A DNA stretch of 64,000 nucleotides, taken from assembly GCA_034769895.1 (NCBI GenBank), contig CM068367.1, positions 711,536,196 to 711,600,195 of the forward strand, given 5' to 3'. Numbering within the stretch: the stretch's first letter is position 1; each line of letters opens with the position of its first letter. Made by a program: the position numbers and the translations under genes. The DNA comes from Magicicada septendecula. Taxonomy: Eukaryota; Arthropoda; Insecta; Hemiptera; Cicadidae. The notes under the pieces are model-generated. The model saw nothing but the letters and a program-made list of their open reading frames with translations. It ran no database searches and had not been told where the DNA came from. Shown here one piece after another: positions 23,183 through 34,874 of this stretch.

Positions 23183-24694
23183 ATGGCAAGTTCTAGTACA
23201 AAAAGAAAGGTTCTGTCTATTCAAGAGAAAGTACGTGTAATTAGATCATATGAAAGCGGACATAAAATAGCTGATGTATGCCGTGAGTTTGGTTTAGTGA
23301 ATTCTACTGTAGGTTCAATTTTAAAAAACGAGGACAAAATTTTAAAAAAATTTGAGGAAGATGGAGAAAAAATTAAAAAAATTAGGAAATGCGAACATGG
23401 TGATGTGGATGCAGCATTATTGAAATGGTTCAAACAGTGTCGATGTTCAGATATTCCTGTGAGTGGACCAATTCTGAAAGAGGAAGCTCCAGAATTTGGA
23501 AAATTGTTTGGTATTGATTTTACGTGCTCCAGCGGATGGCTAGATCGATTTAAGGCCCGACACTCGATTTCCTTTGCAAAAATTTTTGGTGAGGCAAAAT
23601 GCGTAGATCTGAACGTTACAGGCGATTGGTTGCGTAACACTTGGCCAGAAATTAGACGATCATATAAAGATGAAGACATCTTTAATGGAGATGAAGCCGG
23701 AATTTTTTATAAATTAACTCCAGATAAGACTTTCAAATTTAAAAATGAAAAGTGCATTGGTGGGAAGTTCTCTAAACAAAGAGTTACAGTTTTTGTTTGT
23801 GCGAACATGACGGGAACCGAAAAAAGGAAACTTTTAGTTATCGGGAAAAGTTTGCATCCTAGATGTTTTAAAAACATCAAAAAACTTCCTGTAAGTTACA
23901 CTGCCAACAAAAAAGCGTGGATGACTTCTAGTATTTTTGAAGATGAACTAAGAAAGTGGGATAAAGAACTGTCATCGAAAAACAGAAAAATTCTACTTCT
24001 AGTTGACAACTGTGCAGCCCATCCAAAGTTAAATTTGACAAACATTAATCTGGTCTTCTTACCAGCCAACTGTAAGAGTGTCCTGCAACCTATGGACCAA
24101 GGCGTCATTAGAAGCCTAAAGTGTCACTACTGCAAGCAACTTTAAAAAAAAATTATTTTCTGTATGAACACGGCGCAACCTGCCACAATTTCACTCTTAG
24201 ATGCAATACAATTCCTAGACGACTCTTGGAAGAGTGTAACACAGAAGACGATAGCAAAATGCTTTAGTAAAGCACAACTCGTACATGAAAATTTACCCGA
24301 TGATGACGAAGACGACGACTTGCCGCTCTCGGAGTGGATTAAGAAATTCGACGTAAATGAATTTGGAAATGAACTTGATTCCTATGCATCAGTGGATGAC
24401 CAAGTAGAAACATTCCAAGTGTTGAGTGACGCAGAAATTATTGCGGAAGTAAAAAACATAGAAGCAGAAGATAGTGTTGAAGAAGATGCTGAGCAAGAGG
24501 AGGATGCCGACATCGTTTGTCCGACAGTACAGGAAGCAATGAGAGCCGCCGAAACTCTTTCACGATTTTACTGCTTAAGAGAGACGTCTGACGACACGTT
24601 CAATGCAGCGCAGCATCTCCACAGCACAACAGAAAGAATTTGTTTTTCAGAAAGGAGCGTTCAAAAGAAAATTACGTATTACTTTCGACAGTAA
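23183..24694 (+). pseudogene. Tigger (TIGD-like) transposase with one nonsense codon
   Basis: The frame from ATG 23183 gives an N-terminal CENP-B-type helix-turn-helix (RKVLSIQEKVRVIRSYESG, VNSTVGSILKN). A second Tc5-type DNA-binding domain follows (about residues 70-140, with SSGWLDRFKARH). Next is a DDE_1 catalytic domain with D170 in NGDEAG, D275 in LLVDNCAAHP and D305 in LQPMDQGVI, the usual pogo spacing of about 30. A TAA at 24143-24145 interrupts it. The same frame reopens and runs to 24694, supplying the family's C-terminal region (SLLDAIQFLDDSWKSVTQ..TI..CF) and an acidic tail. Apart from this stop it looks complete. Confidence 0.9.
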
Positions 24695-24995
24695 GCGTAA
24701 ATGTAAGTTACATGTACTTTCTTTTTGATCTTTTAAAATATTCTTCATGCTGTTTGTATAAATGAAATGCAGTTTGTAAACTTTAGAATAAATATCACGA
24801 ATAATGTTAATAATGCAAAGATCTTTTTTTTTTATTTCTCCTTCCTTACTAGTGATTAAAAAGAGTCTTTTATAACCACTCTTTTATAACGTCACTCGGA
24901 CATAACGTCATTATTTTTTTGGTCCATTCAATGACGTTATAACCAAGTTCCACTGTATACCATCAAATATACAAAAGAAATCAAACACGAATTCT

Positions 24996-25342
24996 TTTGA
25001 CAATAAAATATGAACAAAACATCCTAATGTTACTCGCCTCAGAATCAATTAGTTTAGGCCACTTGCGTGAGAACACGAATATGAATAGCAGATTCCGAGT
25101 AATTCCAGAATGTAAAAGAGTTAGTATCTTGGATTCTTTTCATACGACCGAATATGTGTATGCTAATATAAATGTAAAAGAACAATATAATAATAAAAAC
25201 AGCTGTAAACAATAGAAATCCAGGTCATGGGTAGCTAATCTGTAGATTGGAGTGTGGTAGTCTATTCAGCTCAATTCTCTGTCCTCCTTATCATATCAAA
25301 TAGTTCTGCAACCAACATCTTCCAGAATTTTCTGAGCAGATG
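24996..25342. other. Intronic DNA, nothing recognised
   Basis: AT-rich sequence between the Tigger element and a decayed Harbinger relative. The 72-residue frame at 24997-25215 resembles no family I know. Confidence 0.4.
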
Positions 25343-26097
25343 GCCGCTTACAGATGGGCCACTCTGTGGCGCTACTCAGTCGCTTGTACCCGCTTCTTTG
25401 TGGCACCACTCAGTGCTCGTGTGAATGAGTTTGCTTCATAGACATGCCACTGTCCACTTGCACAGTGATGAAAAATATTTTATTCTGAAGTTTGTTTTAT
25501 TTACTTTTTAGATTATTTTAATAATTGAGAAGAAGTTCTCCTTCCTCTGCCCATACGAAGACGTATCTTTGTAGACAACGTCGATTCTGGATACATCAGA
25601 TGATGTATGTTAGGTTGATATTGGGACAGTTTTATACATTAATGAGTGATCTGACAGCAGACAATGAGAAGTTTCTTAACTATTTCAGAATGCCATAACA
25701 CATTTTCAGTCTGCTTCTTAATTTACTGGAATTTCATATCCAGAAGAAAAACGCACACATGACTCGAAGTATATCTGCTGAAGAGAGGTCTGCAATCACT
25801 TTGACATGGATTATAATATTAATTCACACACAGTCCAACATCGACATATGTAAGTGTGTTATAAGGAAAAAATTGAATAAATAGATATAGTCATTAAAAA
25901 AATACACATCGACTCAAAACAACATGCCATGTTTAAGTAGGTTTTCTTGTGTAATTTCCTTTACACATGTTACGGCTTAAATTACTGATAATGTGTCAAC
26001 AAAGAGAGAAAATGGTATGTCAGTTAATAAGTTAAAGTTCCATAAAGTACGTCACATTCGACTTATGCAAAAGTTTCCAGAACATAACCCTTACAAC

Positions 26098-26139
<42 letters not shown>

Positions 26140-26790
26140 CGCGTGCATGTGAAGTTATAAAACTATGTTGTTACCACGCAAGTAAAAATTCCCAAAACAT
26201 CTAAATCTGTATTGTTAGGTGTAAAAGATCGGTTAATTAATTTATAGGTTAAAAGGTTTGTATGATACTAAAAACTCATAGCCTAATATTTTTTATTCGT
26301 ACATATATAAACACTGAAATTTATATCCAATGTTTAAAATTCTGTTAACATTAAAAATATAAGTTTTAATTGAAAAGTAATAAGAACAAATGCTTGAATT
26401 TGTTTGAATAACCTGATTGCTGGGTCCCAAATTGCAGGTCTCTGCTCTACTTGTATTATAAATTGGTCTGAATCAAAATTCCACTTCATGAAATAGTAAA
26501 TAAAACTAATTATAGCAGTTCAATAGCTATAGTAAAGAAATAGCAGTCAAATCACCCAACAATGACAGTGTTATTATGAACACTGAAAGTGCTATTCTGT
26601 GGTGCGACTGAAAGTGGCCCGTGTGAATGCTGTCACAAAGCGTCGCCACTAGTGGCAGGGATCGACTTCTGCCTGTCACAGTGGCTTGCCACTAATGCTC
26701 GTGTGAAATAGTACAATTTAAAACTATGGAAAACACACAAGTATGACTTGAGTCGCACCACAGAGTGGCCTGTGTGTGTGTAAGGAGCCT
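25343..26790 (+). mobile_element. Decayed Harbinger relative, internally deleted
   Basis: The ends share an inverted motif, GGCCACTCTGTGG(C/T)G.(G/T)ACTCA on the left (about 25357) and its complement on the right (about 26758-26770). CGTGTGAA occurs subterminally on both sides. Inside, at about 25645-25830, the plus strand encodes a Harbinger transposase N-terminal fragment (DNEKFLNYFRM, then HIFSLLLNLL, IQKKNAHM and SISAEERSAITL) with one in-frame stop. The catalytic half is missing. Boundaries are approximate. Confidence 0.6.
26099..26139. repeat. (TG)n microsatellite
   Basis: About 19 TG dinucleotides inside the Harbinger relic. Confidence 0.95.
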
Positions 26791-26899
26791 TAGTTAAATT
26801 GAGGCCATGCACGTAAATCAGTTATAAATGAGGTTATCCTCTGTACCTTTATTTTTCTAGCTCAAGTATATTTTTGAGTAAGCTGCATGTCTTAAAATA

Positions 26900-28480
26900 T
26901 ATCCTAGTTAATCTGCCGATTCTAGATTTATACGCTTCCACAAGGCATTGTGTTCTGCTCTTCGAAATATTTCTTCATTTGTCATTCTGTCTCTACAGCT
27001 AATCCTCCTAGTCGTCTATAGCACCAGTGTTCAAATGACATTAATCCCCATTTCTCTTCTTTTCATGTTGTCCGGGTTTCACACCCATACAAGGTAACAC
27101 TCCAAATAAGTGCCTTCAATAACCTCTTTCTTGTTATCCAGCTGATGTTATTAATAGTAAACGTTTCTTTTTGTTGAATTCTATTTCTGCTTCAGTGATT
27201 CTATATTTATTTCATCTTGCTTCTTCCTTCCTTGATGACTCCTTTGTAGGTATTTAAATTGTTTTACATCCTCCAGAATGTTACTGTTATTATCTGCACT
27301 GTAGAGTCCTCTTCTTTGTCACAAACCATTACCATAATTTATAGTCTTTATTAATCTTCATTTCCCGTGATATCCTTCATCTTTTCCATTATGACTTTAA
27401 AATATGCTTCGCTTTCTATCATGGCAATGTCATCTGCATACGATATCATTTTTATTGTCTCCCCTTATATCTTTATCCCAGTACCTATGTCCTCCTGGAT
27501 CTTATTCAATGCATCCTGTATACAGGCATGAAAAAGTAGGCAGTAGGAAATAAAGTGCATCATTGTCCAAGTCCTTTCCATATTGTTGCTTCGTTTAGCT
27601 CATTCCTTATTTTGATAACAGCAGTTTCATTTTTCTACAGGTTTCACATGAATTGTTTATGTCTATGCTGAACTCCTGTTTCCTGAAGGCTTCAAAATCT
27701 TGTGCCATTTAATATAGTCCAACACCTTTTTATATCAAACAAATCTAAGTAGGTCTTCTTGCCTTTTTCTAAACTTTTTTCGAAAATTAACTCCAATGCA
27801 TGGATCACATGTCTTGTTCCTTTCCTTTTCAAAAACCAAGTTAGTCTTCTGTCAAGAATTCTTCTATTTGTTTGGCATTTGTTGTAGTACTATTTTGGTG
27901 ACGGGTTTTGAAGCATGAGTTACTTGGGTTATTGTATGGTAATGTTCACATTTCTTAGCCTCCGACTTATTAGGTATGGAGACTACTATACTTTTCTTAA
28001 AATTTGAGGGCAATATTATGTACTAATTGGAAAAGTCTTTCTTTCATCAGATGCCTGTTTTTCTTTACGAGTTTTCTGTTAGATTGTCAATTTCTGGTGC
28101 TTTGTTATTCTTTAATCTTCCTAATGCTTTTTCACATTTCATCTCTCATTATCCCATATTCCATGTTTTCCACAGGCACTTCTTCCTCCTTTTGGAGAAT
28201 GCCAACTTCATATAAAGTTTCATCCTCATACAGGGTTTTTAGGTATTTCCATCTGTTTGCAGTCTCCATTATCAATAGGAATGTTATTTTCTGTCTGCAT
28301 TGCTTACTGTACTACCTACAGAGGTTAGAGAGGTTTTAAAACCTTATAAAGCAGAGTCCACATTACTGTTCTAGAGTTTTTCTTGTATTCCTGACCAGAT
28401 CTTATTGGAATAGTTTCTCCTATCAATTTTCGCTTCTCTGTTGATAGCATCTGTTGTCAGGCTTCTGTAGTTTTGCAAAA
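26900..28480 (-). pseudogene. Decayed non-LTR retrotransposon (LINE) reverse transcriptase
   Basis: On the minus strand, reading from high to low coordinates, pieces of a LINE reverse transcriptase appear in order. First comes a segment like HALELIFEKSLEKGKKTYLD (about 27800-27740), then FDYIKWHKIL (about 27720-27680), then IQDALNKIQEDIGTGIKI and ISYADDIAMI. The catalytic YADD is at 27440-27429. The C-terminal SVTLYGCETRT, FEHWCYRRL and RDRMTNEEIFRRAE lie at about 27110-26940. Frames change several times and stops are frequent. The order and motifs fit LINEs of the RTE/jockey type. I cannot fix the clade or the exact ends. Confidence 0.75.
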
Positions 28481-28903
28481 ATACTAAAACATTTAGCCAT
28501 TACCACCTCCACCCAGCTGTTCATGTTGTTGTATACAAAGTCAGTTTGTTATTGCTTGTGGATGTTTTTATTAAATATTTTTAGTTTCAATAGGTGGTGG
28601 AATGATGTTATAACTGACAAAAGTAGACATGTGTAAGAAGAATACGAGATACTGACCTTTGTAATTAGGATTACAAAAGAAAAGTATTTGATCACAAACT
28701 AACGGTAACATAAATTGATACTTACCTTCTAAAGGCTTGGGCACACAGAAAGCGGTCTGTCGCGGCGGGCAGCGATCCAGCGGTCGTCGCGGCGGTCTGC
28801 GATATGGGGACGTCACATAGGATGCGATATCTTTGTGTGAGCGGTCCAGTCTGGTTGCTTTCTTCTTGAGAAGTAGTAGTGCGTTTTCATATTTTTTTTT
28901 ATA

Positions 28904-29196
28904 ATGAGTATGAGTTCGGACGAAGAACAACTCCTTCTGCTATTAGCTTTGCAAAGCAAAAAGAAGAAAAGACGATGTTGGGTGCATGACATCAATAAGA
29001 AGAGAGAACAATTAGGGGAATACCACCGCTTATGTATCGAACTGGAGTCACATGAAGATAGGTTTTTCAAGTATTTTCGTATGTCGCGAGAATGTTTCGA
29101 GGAATTGCATGATTTGATAAAATGCAGGATTGGAAAGTGCACAACGAACTGGAGAAAACCAATTGAAACAAGGCAAAGACTAGCCATTTGTTTAAG
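28904..29196 (+). CDS. Harbinger transposase, exon 1
   Basis: Encodes the N-terminal part, beginning MSMSSDEEQLL and containing FFKYFRMSRECFEELHDLI and ETRQRLAICLR, the segment that precedes the catalytic domain in Harbinger transposases. A GTAAGT donor follows at 29197. The AG left over (phase 2) joins A at 30412 to restore arginine, followed by HLATGDT, matching the family. No stop or frameshift is seen. Confidence 0.85.
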
Positions 29197-29299
29197 GTAA
29201 GTTATGAAACATATTAATAACAAATAATATGATACAATTTAATTTTTATTATGAAAAAAAAACAATAGATAAAGGAAATTACAAACTCAAAAATCGTTA

Positions 29300-30037
29300 T
29301 TAATTATTAGGATTCAAATTTTCAAGTACATCACGCGCAGAAAGGAATGCATTGCCACTTTTTATAGTCGAAGGTGATCCCATGCTATAATCCAGTGTTT
29401 CTTCAGAATAGTTGTAAGTTGTAAAGCCCTGTGTCTCAAATCCACTTGAACTTGAAGTAGAAAATGCTGGCGATGTTGTTTGTGATACCTCCTGTTCTTG
29501 AAGCTCATTCAGTTCGGTTTCTGAGAAGAGAGTAGCCAGTTTTAACTTTAACATTGATTGAGTCCTTGGCCGGAATGTTTTAAAAGTTTCAGCGTAACTC
29601 AGAAATAAGTGATCTACCCCGTCAATCTTTTTTTCCTGTGATTTCTTGCTTTGTAAAAAGGTAATTACTTTGTCAACCTCCGAGTCTGAAGAAATATTTA
29701 CTGTGGCTTCACTATGTGACTTCATTTTCTTCTTCGGTGGAGGTGGAGGGAGCATTTCTGGTGGTGAATGGAGTTGGTTCGATTCATCATTGTTGGTTGC
29801 CAGAGGCGATGTAGACTCTGGTGAGAGGCTTTCATCCTCAATTTCTCTTGTCGCTTGTGTTATATTGCTGCTCTGGAGACGATATTGAAGCGTCGCATCC
29901 AGAAATGACAGTTGACTACTCCATGGCCACTTGGAATACTTTGTGGCCTGCCCTGTCTCACCTTTTATGGTCTTCTTGAACCTCATATAAGAGACGTAAA
30001 TTTTTCCATTTCGTTTTCGCTGCATCATTTGAAACAA
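29300..30037 (-). CDS. Harbinger accessory protein, MADF/BESS-type (N-terminal part missing)
   Basis: Minus-strand frame of 245 codons. The start resembles the second half of a MADF (Myb/SANT-like) domain (basic stretch, then KYSKWPWSSQLSFLDATL). A likely splice acceptor (ATGATGCAG before CGAAAACG) just upstream suggests an earlier exon. Then comes a Ser/Pro-rich linker with a PPPPPPKKK run and a BESS motif (DHLFLSYAETFKTFRPRTQS, MLKLKLATLF). In Harbinger elements this second protein binds DNA and helps import the transposase into the nucleus. The expected first exon is not visible between 30038 and 30411, where a PLE palindrome has inserted, so it may have been lost. Confidence 0.75.
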   Translation of the reverse strand: MFQMMQRKRNGKIYVSYMRFKKTIKGETGQATKYSKWPWSSQLSFLDATLQYRLQSSNITQATREIEDESLSPESTSPLATNNDESNQLHSPPEMLPPPPPKKKMKSHSEATVNISSDSEVDKVITFLQSKKSQEKKIDGVDHLFLSYAETFKTFRPRTQSMLKLKLATLFSETELNELQEQEVSQTTSPAFSTSSSSGFETQGFTTYNYSEETLDYSMGSPSTIKSGNAFLSARDVLENLNPNN

Positions 30038-30129
30038 ATTTCAATTATTTATTATTTGGTGAATCCGACCATGAAACAATACATGTAAATACAATAACTT
30101 TGTTAAGTTAACGAGGCATTGATTTTTTT

Positions 30130-30354
30130 AAATATCACTATTACATTAACGACTCGGAACACTACGTTTTTTATAAGTAAAAGCATAAAGTTTTACCTTA
30201 CAGCCTTAACCGGTTTTCTCCTTTAAAAGGCTTCTTCAGAGCCTCTGAAGAAGCCTTTTAAAGGAGAAACGCCGTTAAGGCTGTAAGGTAAAACTTTATG
30301 CTTTTACTTATAAAAAACGTAGTGTTCCGAGTCGTTAATGTAATAATGATATTT
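30130..30354. mobile_element. Palindromic Penelope 3' ends
   Basis: Two inverted copies of a PLE terminal sequence of about 110 bases meet at about 30242. Both contain the hammerhead region and the outer AATATCACTATTAC. They match the ends of the cluster at 11902-14780 with substitutions (CTGAAGA instead of CTGATGA). The minus copy keeps both core boxes and stem III AACCGGTT (30208-30215), but the second strand of stem I is lost at the junction. The plus copy has a damaged stem III. There is no coding sequence. Confidence 0.8.
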
Positions 30355-30411
30355 AGTTAAGTAACGGACATGTCATGGACAACGAAATCCAAGAATTGAT
30401 TTTTTTTTCAG

Positions 30412-31294
30412 ACATTTGGCTACAGGCGACACTTATCAGACCATTGCTTTCTCTTTTCGGTTGGGTCGTTCTACCGTCTCCAAAATTGTGAAGGAAGTAT
30501 GCCGAGAAATTTGGAATATTGTACAGCCAAAATATTTACCTAAACCTACGTTAGAGATGTGGAACAGAGCTGAGGAAGGATTCGCAGAACTTTGGGGATT
30601 TCCGAACTGCATTGGAAGCATAGACGGAAAACATGGCAAACTGAAATGCCCAGATAACAGTGGGTCGCAGTTTTTCTGTTACAAAAATTTTTTTTCGCTC
30701 GTTCTTCTAGCAGTAGTTGACCCATACTATAAGTTTATGGTAGTTGATATAGGAAGTTACGGAAGTCACAGCGACAGCGGTATTTTCGAAAATTCACTTT
30801 TTTACCGAGAGTACATTCATGGAAAAACTATTCTACCGCCGAAGCCACTGCCGGGTACAGACACTCCAGTTCCTCATGTTTTGGTTGGTGATGAAGGCTT
30901 TGCACTTCAAACTTATTTAATGAGACCATATCCTAAACAAGGAGTAATCAACAATGCACGAAAGAAACAATTCAATTTGCATCTCAGCCGAGCACGTCGT
31001 GTAGTGGAGAACGCATTTGGTATATTGGCAATGAAATGGCGGTTATTTTTAAGAGCTATAGAGGCAGATGTTGAAACTGCGGATTATATTGTAAAAGCAG
31101 CTTGCTGTTTGTACAATTACGTTATATCAAAGAATAATAACAGAGAGTGGACAGCCGCAGAAACTGAAGAAGAGTGCGGGCCTACACGCGCATTTGTGGA
31201 TACTACTTTAACAAATCGAAGGTCGCCCAATGCTGCAATTCAAATTCGCGAACGTTTTGCTGATTACTTTCACAGAATAAACAACGCAACATAA
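30412..31294 (+). CDS. Harbinger transposase, exon 2 (catalytic)
   Basis: Follows a TTTTTTTTTCAG acceptor (AG at 30410-30411). It starts HLATGDTYQTIAFSFRLGRS, a helix-turn-helix, then carries the DDE nuclease of PIF/Harbinger (DDE_4). First catalytic D is in CIGSIDGKHG. A conserved YYKFMVVDIGSYGSHSDSG follows. Second D is in VLVGDEGFAL and the glutamate in RARRVVENAFGILAMKWR. The C-terminus reads AACCLYNYV and is followed by a hydrophilic tail. All expected residues are present and the frame is intact, so the transposase could be functional. Confidence 0.9.
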
Positions 31295-31766
31295 AATAAC
31301 ACATAAATGTAATGTTTATGTAAAAAAAACATAACTGTAATGTTTATGTAAAAAAAAAACAACTGTAATTTTAATTTCTTGTTTATAATTAAATTAATTA
31401 CAATAAAATGGTACTTGTCATATTGAGTTCTTGAGCTATCTCATTCCATGCTTCAGCCTTTTTTAAAACATTTTTATAATGTTCGTGTGAACTATCAAAC
31501 AAAAACCTGTATTTACACACATTTTCTATCAAAATTTCTATTTGTTCACTCATTGTTCGAAGGCGGCAAGGCGGTCACGCTAAAAACTGTAATTTTGTAC
31601 TACCAGATCGCTTGTCGTCGCGACAAAGACTAGCGGGCGGCGGTAGACCGCGTTCTGTTTGACAGAGATGATGCAACATTGTGTAATACAACTAGACCGC
31701 CTGACCGCCTCGGTCGGAGATCGCTGCCCGCCGCGACAGACCGCTTTCTGTGTGCCCAAGCCTTAA

Positions 31767-32253
31767 GTTAACCACCAAATTATTCAAAACTTCTCCAAAA
31801 ACTACTGACATTTCCCACAATAATAATGCTGAGGTAATCTGTAATACTATAACACAAACTTTGTGCAATAAGTAAATGAGAATAAAATGTGGTTAAGAAA
31901 AAAACAGCCTGTTTTTAAGTAAACAAAATATATGGTTTGAACTAGTTCTCTGAACACATTGTGTCATCGCATTTGTTGAATGTCATCAAGGAGTGGTTAA
32001 ATGGGTAAATAAGTGATTTTAAATGTAAAACTTACAATTATTGTTAAGCTGGAAATATGTTATATGTCTTTATAGTATAATGTAAAAGTGGTTATATACT
32101 GTATCTACACATAAAATAATGATTTACAAAAAAAATAGTATATGTATACACTTTTTTTTTTTTACAAACCGCAAGCAGTATTCAACTAAAAGTAAGGTGA
32201 CTAAATATGATGGTACTAGGTTAGTACACAAAAAACAAAACATAGCCTACTCA
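31767..32253. other. Intronic DNA, nothing recognised
   Basis: AT-rich sequence between the Harbinger element and the E-repeat array. A short poly-T and a GTATATGTATAC palindrome are the only patterns I noticed. Confidence 0.4.
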
Positions 32254-34874
32254 TTTTACTTCCATGTTCTTTAAGGAAATGGAAGTATGGTGATGGCAAA
32301 AAATATCGTGTTGCAGATTCTGATTGTACAACACTCAAAACATGAAAAAAAGTCATTTTTCAAAAAGTGCGCGTGCGCGCGTGTCTGTATGGTTTTTGTG
32401 TGTGGTTTTTTTTTCTATGGCAAATGATAACAGCCGCAAATTCAAACAGAAACAAATAATTTTTTGCACACATCCCTTATTTGTAGAGTACTCAAGACCA
32501 ATTGTTTTTCGTGAAGATCGGTTAAGGGAAAGAGGTAGTTTACCTGCAACTTTTTTTTAAATCAAGGGTAATGTTTTTCTATGGCAAGCGATAACAGCCG
32601 CAAATTCAAACAGAATCAATAAATTTTTTGCACACATCCCTTATTTGTAGAGTACTCAAGACCAATTGTTTTTGGTGAAGATCGGTTAAGGGAAAGAGGT
32701 AGTTTACCTGCAACGTTTTTTTTATCAAGGGTAATTTTTTATGGCAAACGATAACAGCCGCAAATCCAAATAGAATCAAATAATGTTTTGCATGCAGCCC
32801 TGAATTGTAGAGTTCTCAAGACCTATTGTTTTTGGTGAAGATCGGTTAAGGGAAAGAGGTAGTTTACCTGAATGTTTAATGTTTTAACAAGGGTATTTTC
32901 TATGGCAAACGATAACAGCCGCAAATGCAAACAGAATCAAATAATGTTTTGCATACAGCCCTGAATTGTAGAGTTCTCAAGACCTATTGATTTTGGTGAA
33001 GATCGGTTAAGAGAAAGGGGTAGTTTACCTGCAACGTTTTTTTTTTAAATCAAGGTAATGTTTTTTCTATGGCAAACGATAACAGCCGCAAATTCAAACA
33101 GAATCAATTAATGTTGTGCATACAGCCCTAAATTATAGAGTTCTCAAGACCTATTGTTTTTGGTGAAGATCGGTTAAGGGAAAGAGGTAGTTTACCTACA
33201 ACGTTTTATGTTTTAACAAGGGTATTTTCTATGGCAAACGATAACTGCCGGAAAATTCAAACAGAATCAAATAATGTTTTGGATACATCCCAGAATTGTA
33301 GAGTTGTCAAGATCTGTTGGTTTTGGTGAAGATCGGTTAAGGGAAAGGGGTAGTTTACCAGCAACGTTTTATGTTTTAACAAGGGTATTTTCTATGGCAA
33401 ATGATAAAAAAGTTGCAAATTCAAACAGAATCAAATAATTTTTTGCATACAGCTCTGAATTGTAGAGTACTCAAGACCTGTTGGTTTTGGTGAAGATCGG
33501 TTAAGGGAAAGGGGTAGTTTACCTGCAACATTTTATGTTTTAACAAGGGTAATTTTTTCTATGACGAACGATAACTGCCGTAAATTCAAACAGAATCAAC
33601 TACTTTTTTGCATACCTTTTTGAATTTTAGAGAACTCAAGGTCTGTTGATTTTGTTGAAGATCGTTTAAGGGGAAGGGGTAGTTTACCTGCAACGTTTTA
33701 TGTTTTAACAAGGGTAATTTTTTCTATGACGAACGATAACTGCCGTAAATTCAAAGAGAACCAAATAATGTTTTGCATACAGCCCTGAATTGTAGAGTTC
33801 TCAAGACCTATTGTTTTTGGTGAAGATCGGTTAAGGGAAAGGGGTAGTTTACCAGCAACATTTTATGTTTTAACAAGGGTATTTTCTGTGGCAAATGATA
33901 AGAGTCGCAAATTCAAACAGAACCAAATATTTTTTTGCATACAGCTTGAATTGTAGAGTACTCAAGACCTGTTGTGTTTGGTGAAGATCGGTTAAGGGAA
34001 AGGGGTAGTATACCTGCAACGTTTTTTTATCAAGGGTAATTTTTTTATATGGCAAACGATAACAGGTGCAAATTAAAACAGAATCAAATAATGTTTTGCA
34101 TACAGCCCTGAATTGTAGAGTTCTCAAGACCTATTGGTGTTGGTGAAGATCGGTTAAGGGAAAGGGGTAGTTTACCTGCAACATTTTTATGTTTTAACAA
34201 GGGTAATTATTTTTTATGACGAACGATAACTGCCGTAAATTCAAAGAGAATCAGCTACTTTTTTGCATACCTTTTTGAATTGTAGAGATCTCAAGGTCTG
34301 TTGATTTTGTTGAAGATCGGTTAAGGGAAAGGGGTAGTTTACCAGCAACGTTTTATGTTTTAACAAGGGTAATTATTTTTTATGACGAACGATAACTGCC
34401 GTAAATTGAAATAGAATCAAATAATTTGTTGCATACAGTCCTGAATTGTAAAGAAGTGAAGGCGTGTTGATTTTGGTGAAGATCAGTGAAGGGAAAGGGG
34501 TAGTTTACCTGACACTTTTCATGTTTTAACAAGAGTAATTGTTTCTATGACGAACGATATCTGCTGCACATTCAAACAGAATCAAATAAAGTTTTACATG
34601 CATGCCTCAATTGTAGAGATCTCAAGGGCTGTTGATTTTGGTGAAGATCGGTAAAGGGAAAGGGGTAGTTTACCTGCCACATTTTATGTTGTAACAAGAG
34701 AAATGTTTTCATGATGAACGATAACTGACACACATTCAAACAGAATCAAATATTTGTTTGCATACATCCCTGAATTGTAGAGGACTGAAGGCCTATTGAT
34801 TTTGGTGAAGATCGGTTAAGAGAAAGGGGCAGTTTACCTGACACGTTTTATGTTTTAACAAGAGTAAAGTACTT

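Larger units (their letters stand above)
20329..24955 (+). mobile_element. Tigger/pogo DNA transposon
   Basis: Terminal inverted repeats CAGTGGAACTTGGTTAT at 20329 and its complement ending at 24955, with TA target duplications (20327-20328 and 24956-24957) as expected for the Tc1/mariner-pogo superfamily. It encodes a transposase (23183-24694) and is itself split by a 2.3-kb DNA transposon at 20711-23021. It sits less than 200 bases downstream of NDUFB7 exon 1. Confidence 0.92.
28733..31763 (+). mobile_element. PIF/Harbinger DNA transposon
   Basis: Terminal inverted repeats start AGGCTTGGGCACACAGAAAG and match in reverse complement at 31763. They are flanked by TAA duplications (28730-28732 and 31764-31766), the three-base target preferred by PIF/Harbinger. 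It encodes both proteins of the superfamily: a two-exon DDE transposase on the plus strand and a MADF/BESS-type DNA-binding protein on the minus strand inside the transposase intron. A 225-bp palindrome of PLE ends interrupts the intron. Confidence 0.93.

Noticed and set aside
32700-32900. Hammerhead inside the 165-bp satellite unit (GTGAAGA near GGGAAAGG)
   Set aside because: The first core base is wrong, stem II is not formed and the residue at the cut position would be G, which hammerheads do not accept.
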